In this document: in pieces, positions 6,802-9,475 of the stretch | Layout of the letters: the number at the start of each line of letters is the position of its first letter | Numbering within the stretch: position 1 is the first letter of the stretch | Program-made: the position numbers and the translations under genes | Source: Bacteroidales bacterium | GTDB lineage: Bacteria; Bacteroidota; Bacteroidia; Bacteroidales; F082 | Reading direction: 5' to 3' | DNA length: 9,475 bases | Assembly: GCA_029933565.1 (NCBI GenBank) | Contig: JAOZNY010000115.1 | Coordinates: 1-9,475, forward strand | Notes under the pieces: generated by a model | What the model was told of the DNA's origin: nothing | The model's input: only the letters and a program-made list of their open reading frames with translations | Database searches by the model: none

Positions 6802-7650
6802 TTATATGCGTTTAAGAATACCTATCTCTTTTTCGCTCAACTGACGGAACTTCCCTCTCAGCAAATCTTTTTTTGTTAGGCCGGCAAAAAACACTCTGTC
6901 AAGTTTCATTACCTTATACCCAAGATGCTCAAAAATCCTTCTTACAATTCGGTTCTTCCCTGAGTGTAATTCAATTCCAACTTGCCTTTTATCGTTTTCC
7001 ATGCTTGCATAGGCAACCTTATCTGGTTGTATTATTCCATCTTCAAGCTCAACACCTTCAGCAATTAACTGTAAATCACTGCCCTTAACTGCCTTATCTA
7101 AAAAAACATGATATATTTTCTTAATATTATGTTTTGGGTGTGTAAGTTTTTTTGCAAGGTCGCCATCGTTAGTAAACAATAAAAGTCCCAAAGTATTTTT
7201 GTCTAAACGACCAACAGGATAAATCCTTTCCTTACAGGCATTTTCCACCAATGCCATTACTGTTCTCCTGTCAAAAGGATCTTTTGAAGTTGTAATAAAC
7301 CCCTTTGGTTTATTCAATAAAAAATACTGTAGTTTCTCACGGTTGAGTGTCTCACCACCAAATTGTACCTTATCAGTCGTTGATACTTTTGTGCCAAGTT
7401 CAGTAACAATTTTTCCATTTATCATCACTGCCCCACTTGCAATATGCACATCGGCTTCACGCCTAGAACAAATGCCGGCATTAGCCAAAAATTTGTTAAG
7501 TCTGGTTAATCCTGTGTCGGCACTACTGCTTTTAAATCCCTTGCTAGTACCTTTATTTGAACTTACCTTTTTTCCTGATTTTTTATCCGCAAATTTTTTC
7601 TTTGGATGCGGACTTCCTTTTTTGGATGAACTCCTTGGTTTCTTATTCAT
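6802..7650 (-). CDS. rluB: RluB/RsuA-family rRNA pseudouridine synthase, 282 aa
   Basis: The enzyme isomerises a uridine in ribosomal RNA to pseudouridine (RluB acts on 23S, RsuA on 16S rRNA). Residues 1-47 form a Lys/Ser/Gly-rich, probably disordered basic tail. An S4 RNA-binding domain follows (about 48-95; Arg-Leu-Asn-Lys-Phe-Leu-Ala, Cys-Ser-Arg-Arg-Glu-Ala). The catalytic domain has Pro-Val-Gly-Arg-Leu-Asp150-Lys-Asn-Thr-x-Gly-Leu-Leu-Leu-Phe-Thr-Asn-Asp-Gly, with Asp150 as the catalytic aspartate, and a later Gly-Lys-Asn-Arg-Ile-Val-Arg-Arg-Ile-Phe block typical of the RsuA/RluB group. The ORF can be extended by two codons to a TTG at 7654-7656, but the ATG at 7648-7650 is the natural start. 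A TAATTTTG box lies 21 nt upstream. The gene converges on the 61-aa gene and diverges from the Usp gene. Family assignment is firm; the choice of RluB over another RsuA-group target is less certain. Confidence 0.9.
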   Translation of the reverse strand: MNKKPRSSSKKGSPHPKKKFADKKSGKKVSSNKGTSKGFKSSSADTGLTRLNKFLANAGICSRREADVHIASGAVMINGKIVTELGTKVSTTDKVQFGGETLNREKLQYFLLNKPKGFITTSKDPFDRRTVMALVENACKERIYPVGRLDKNTLGLLLFTNDGDLAKKLTHPKHNIKKIYHVFLDKAVKGSDLQLIAEGVELEDGIIQPDKVAYASMENDKRQVGIELHSGKNRIVRRIFEHLGYKVMKLDRVFFAGLTKKDLLRGKFRQLSEKEIGILKRI

Positions 7651-7671
7651 ATACAATTAAATAATGGTCGG

Positions 7672-7679
7672 CAAAATTA
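7672..7679 (-). promoter_or_regulatory. -7-like box upstream of the pseudouridine synthase gene
   Basis: On the minus strand TAATTTTG fits TAnnTTTG and lies 21 nt before the ATG at 7650, predicting a leader of about 14 nt. No TTG is found at the expected -33 spacing, so this is a half-supported call. Confidence 0.3.
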
Positions 7680-7699
7680 CTAAATGTTTAGCAAATATT

Positions 7700-7725
7700 A
7701 TCCTTTAATCTGAAACTAAAAGGAT
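7700..7725. promoter_or_regulatory. Short inverted repeat between divergent rluB and Usp genes
   Basis: ATCCTTT (7700-7706) and AAAGGAT (7719-7725) are exact 7-bp inverted repeats with a 12-nt spacer. They lie between the two divergent promoters, upstream of both -7 boxes. This position would suit an operator, but repeats of this size occur by chance in AT-rich DNA. Confidence 0.2.
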
Positions 7726-7751
7726 TGCAATTACTATTTATGATAAAATGA

Positions 7752-7783
7752 TTTGCAAAAAGGCATTTTTTTAAGTATATTTA
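7752..7783 (+). promoter_or_regulatory. Predicted Bacteroidota-type promoter of the Usp fusion gene
   Basis: TTTG (7752-7755) serves as the -33 element and TATATTTA (7776-7783; seven of eight positions of TAnnTTTG counting the free ones) as the -7 element, with 20 nt between. Transcription would begin near 7790, about 13 nt before the ATG at 7803. The 20-nt spacing is the same as in the promoter predicted at 767-797. Confidence 0.5.
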
Positions 7784-7802
7784 CAAATAAAAAACCAAGA
7801 AA

Positions 7803-8924
7803 ATGGCTGAAGAAATAATTACACTGGCATCACTTACGTACATGAGGGCTCAATTACTTTCGGCAATGCTTGAACGAAATGGCATTGAATGCTTTATGAC
7901 TAATATTAACCAGATTAAAGAAAGTCCGGGAGGAGTTAATGTTAAAATCAATCAATCAGATTTCGAACAGGCAAATAAAATTTTCGATGATTTTAGAGGA
8001 GCTTATGGCTTTAAAAAACAACAGGCCGTTGAATACATGAGAAGTATCAGGAGAATACTTGTACCTGTTGATTTTACATATCATTCTGAAAATGCTGCTT
8101 TCTATGCCCTGCAACTTGCAGCCGAATTAAAATCAGATATACTGCTTCTTAACTCATACCTCGACCCACTGTCAACGCCTCAATCTTATCTTGAATCCTA
8201 TGCCTATCAATTAAATCTTGATCAGGTAATTACTGAAATTGAGGAAGAAACCAATCAAAGCCTCGATGCTATGGCCGATAGGCTAAAAGAAATGATAAAA
8301 AAGAAAAAGATAAAAGGGGTTAATGTAAGTTACGATTTGGTTAAAGGAAATTCGGTTGACGCTATTTTAAACTATACCAATGAATATAAACCGGGAATGA
8401 TTGTAATGGGAACCAGAGGTTCTGAACTTGAAGGCCTTAAATCGTTTGGCAGTGTAACTGCCGATATTATAAAAAAAGCAAGTGTTCCGGTAATTGCAGT
8501 TCCAAAAGGCTATGATGCCTACAACCCTAAACTTCCTAAAAGGGTTCTCTACGCTACAAACTTTAATGAAACAGATTACTCGGCCCTAAGAAGACTTGTT
8601 TCATTTGTAAAACCTTTCAACTCAAAAATCTTTTGCATACATGCTTCACTCGACGATTATGATTCGTTTAACGAAACTCAGATGAAAAAAATAAAAGATT
8701 ATTTGTTTGAAACAATTGATGCTTACAAAATTGAATGTGGAATACTAAATACCTACGACCTACAACAAGGGATTGAAATGTTTGTTGAGGATAAGGAAAT
8801 AGATATTTTAGCAGTTACTACGCACAAAAAATCATTTTTTCAACGTTTGTTTGAGCCTAGTGTTGCAAAACAGTTTTTGTTTCAAACACATATTCCTCTA
8901 TTAGTGTTTCATGCACGTCCGTAA
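7803..8924 (+). CDS. DUF2007-like and tandem universal stress (Usp) domain protein, 373 aa
   Basis: Three domains are visible. Residues about 4-66 look like a DUF2007-type putative signal-transducing domain: a short strand, then a helix with Ala-x-Leu-Leu-Ser-Ala-Met-Leu-Glu-Arg-Asn-Gly-Ile-Glu, then a beta hairpin and a helix. The first Usp domain (about 82-234) starts Arg-Arg-Ile-Leu-Val-Pro-Val-Asp-Phe and keeps the full nucleotide-binding motif Gly203-x2-Gly206-x9-Gly216-Ser217, so it should bind ATP. The second Usp domain (about 245-371) starts Lys-Arg-Val-Leu-Tyr-Ala-Thr-Asn-Phe, but the glycine loop is replaced by Thr-Thr-His-Lys-Lys-Ser-Phe-Phe, so it is probably non-binding. There is no signal peptide or membrane segment, so it is cytoplasmic. 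Usp proteins act in stress and energy sensing; a specific role cannot be read here. The gene is divergent from rluB, has its own predicted promoter, and its last 16 bp overlap a small opposing gene. Confidence 0.9.
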   Translation: MAEEIITLASLTYMRAQLLSAMLERNGIECFMTNINQIKESPGGVNVKINQSDFEQANKIFDDFRGAYGFKKQQAVEYMRSIRRILVPVDFTYHSENAAFYALQLAAELKSDILLLNSYLDPLSTPQSYLESYAYQLNLDQVITEIEEETNQSLDAMADRLKEMIKKKKIKGVNVSYDLVKGNSVDAILNYTNEYKPGMIVMGTRGSELEGLKSFGSVTADIIKKASVPVIAVPKGYDAYNPKLPKRVLYATNFNETDYSALRRLVSFVKPFNSKIFCIHASLDDYDSFNETQMKKIKDYLFETIDAYKIECGILNTYDLQQGIEMFVEDKEIDILAVTTHKKSFFQRLFEPSVAKQFLFQTHIPLLVFHARP

Positions 8925-9073
8925 TCAGATAAAACTGCATAGGTAACTATTACTGCCACGAATGCTCCACACAACAGCAGATTGCATTGGCCAATCAGCA
9001 GTTTTACTATAAATAAAATAATTAATGCTGACAGGGTAATTCGCCCAACCCATTTTTTAGAGAGTTTTTTCAT
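8909..9073 (-). CDS. Small two-helix membrane protein coupled to yraN, 54 aa
   Basis: Reading the minus strand from the ATG at 9071-9073 gives an uninterrupted 54-codon frame ending in TGA at 8909-8911. The protein starts Met-Lys-Lys-Leu-Ser-Lys-Lys-Trp and has two hydrophobic segments: about 12-28 (Ile-Thr-Leu-Ser-Ala-Leu-Ile-Ile-Leu) and about 31-48 (Leu-Leu-Leu-Cys-Gly-Ala-Phe-Val-Ala). They are separated by a short Gly-Gln-Cys-Asn turn, so it looks like a small inner-membrane hairpin with a basic N-terminus on the cytoplasmic side. Its ATG overlaps the TGA of yraN as ATGA, a classic translational-coupling arrangement, and it fills the gap that would otherwise separate yraN from the Usp gene. 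I do not recognise the family. It could also be a decaying remnant of a larger membrane protein, but the intact frame and the coupling argue for a real gene. Confidence 0.65.
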   Translation of the reverse strand: MKKLSKKWVGRITLSALIILFIVKLLIGQCNLLLCGAFVAVIVTYAVLSDYGRA

Positions 9074-9435
9074 GCTTGAAAAGGATAAAAAGCATCCTTT
9101 ATATGCCTTATTTTACTTTTGTTATTATTTAAAATAATGGAAACAATATCGTAACGACATTCATTTTCCAATGAGTTTTGCTCAATATATTCTTCGGCTA
9201 CCCTAACCAGCCTTAGCATTTTAGCCTCATCAACCGCATCTTCCGGGTCACCAAAAAAACCTGTGCTCCTGGTTTTAACTTCCACAATCACCAATTCATT
9301 TCCGTCCATTGCAATTATATCCACTTCATCTCTTTTATAGCGCCAATTAGTCTCCAGTATTTTATAATCTTTTGTTTTTAACATTTCCAATGCCAAAACC
9401 TCACCTCTTTTTCCCAATACATTATGTTCAGCCAT
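9070..9435 (-). CDS. yraN: YraN family (UPF0102) protein, 121 aa
   Basis: The length and motif order fit the YraN/UPF0102 family, a small nuclease-fold group related to Holliday-junction resolvases (PD-(D/E)XK type). After Leu-Gly-Lys-Arg-Gly-Glu-x-Leu-Ala (7-15) comes Tyr-Lys-Ile-Leu-Glu-Thr-Asn-Trp-Arg, then Glu-Val-Asp-Ile-Ile-Ala (about 37-42) and Val-Ile-Val-Glu-Val-Lys-Thr-Arg (about 49-56). The Asp, the Glu and the Lys of the last two blocks would form the metal-binding catalytic core. The ending Arg-Tyr-Asp-Ile-Val-Ser-Ile and His-Ile-Lys-Asp-Ala-Phe is also typical. No enzymatic activity is established for the family. The start at 9435 fits the usual N-terminus. A TAATTTTC box at 9452-9459 lies 16 nt upstream. 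The stop overlaps the start of a small membrane protein gene (ATGA), so the two are probably co-transcribed. Confidence 0.93.
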   Translation of the reverse strand: MAEHNVLGKRGEVLALEMLKTKDYKILETNWRYKRDEVDIIAMDGNELVIVEVKTRSTGFFGDPEDAVDEAKMLRLVRVAEEYIEQNSLENECRYDIVSIILNNNKSKIRHIKDAFYPFQA

Positions 9436-9451
9436 TTTGGTTATTTTTGCC

Positions 9452-9459
9452 GAAAATTA
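9452..9459 (-). promoter_or_regulatory. Possible -7 box of yraN
   Basis: On the minus strand TAATTTTC differs from TAnnTTTG only at the last base and lies 16 nt before the yraN ATG. A -33 element at the usual 20-nt spacing would begin at about 9480, beyond the end of the window, so this cannot be judged further. Confidence 0.25.
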
Positions 9460-9475
9460 CTAATAATATTTCAAT

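Noticed and set aside
7343..7660. 105-codon plus-strand frame with hydrophobic stretches opposite the pseudouridine synthase gene
   Set aside because: It is fully antisense to a conserved enzyme. Its Leu/Pro/Phe-rich composition is what the complement of a Lys-rich coding tail gives.

Overview
The window looks like chromosomal DNA from a member of the Bacteroidota, probably a Bacteroidales/Marinilabiliales-type organism. It is AT-rich, and starts lack Shine-Dalgarno sequences. Several genes are preceded by boxes of the TAnnTTTG type, the Bacteroidota -7 element, and two of these have a TTG/TTTG -33 element exactly 20 nt upstream. The gene content (a YgiQ radical SAM protein, an RluB/RsuA-like pseudouridine synthase with a lysine-rich tail, a tandem Usp protein and YraN) fits this group. 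The assignment is inferred from sequence style, not from a search.

Layout, left to right. (1) 2-682 (-): a small exported protein of unknown function with a recognisable promoter and a hairpin-forming leader. (2) 683-1117: a 435-bp intergenic region between divergent genes. (3) 1118-3337 (+): an exported VIT + von Willebrand A protein with a TonB/AgmX-like C-terminal domain. (4) 3369-3452: an imperfect palindrome of the dispersed-repeat type. (5) 3486-4607 (+): a membrane-anchored protein carrying His-Gly and Gly-Cys-Gly motifs that resemble a caspase-like (clan CD) or DUF4347-type fold. (6) 4552-6390 (-): ygiQ, overlapping gene 5 tail to tail and preceded by a tandem array of seven degenerate heptamers. 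(7) 6555-6740 (+): a 61-residue putative zinc-binding protein ending in a clear intrinsic terminator. (8) 6802-7650 (-): an RluB/RsuA-family pseudouridine synthase whose real start is probably the ATG at 7650. (9) 7803-8924 (+): a DUF2007-like + Usp + Usp fusion. (10) 8909-9073 (-): a previously uncalled 54-residue two-helix membrane protein whose start overlaps the stop of (11) yraN, 9070-9435 (-), in an ATGA arrangement.

Most of the window is ordinary housekeeping or conserved-hypothetical material. The most interesting part is 1.1-4.6 kb, where an exported VIT/VWA protein sits next to a possible membrane-anchored caspase-fold cysteine peptidase on the same strand. Together they could form an envelope module in which a metal-dependent adhesion protein is paired with a protease; this is inference. 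The heptamer array upstream of ygiQ and the small membrane gene coupled to yraN are the next most notable structures. I saw no rRNA, tRNA, CRISPR array, transposase or phage gene.
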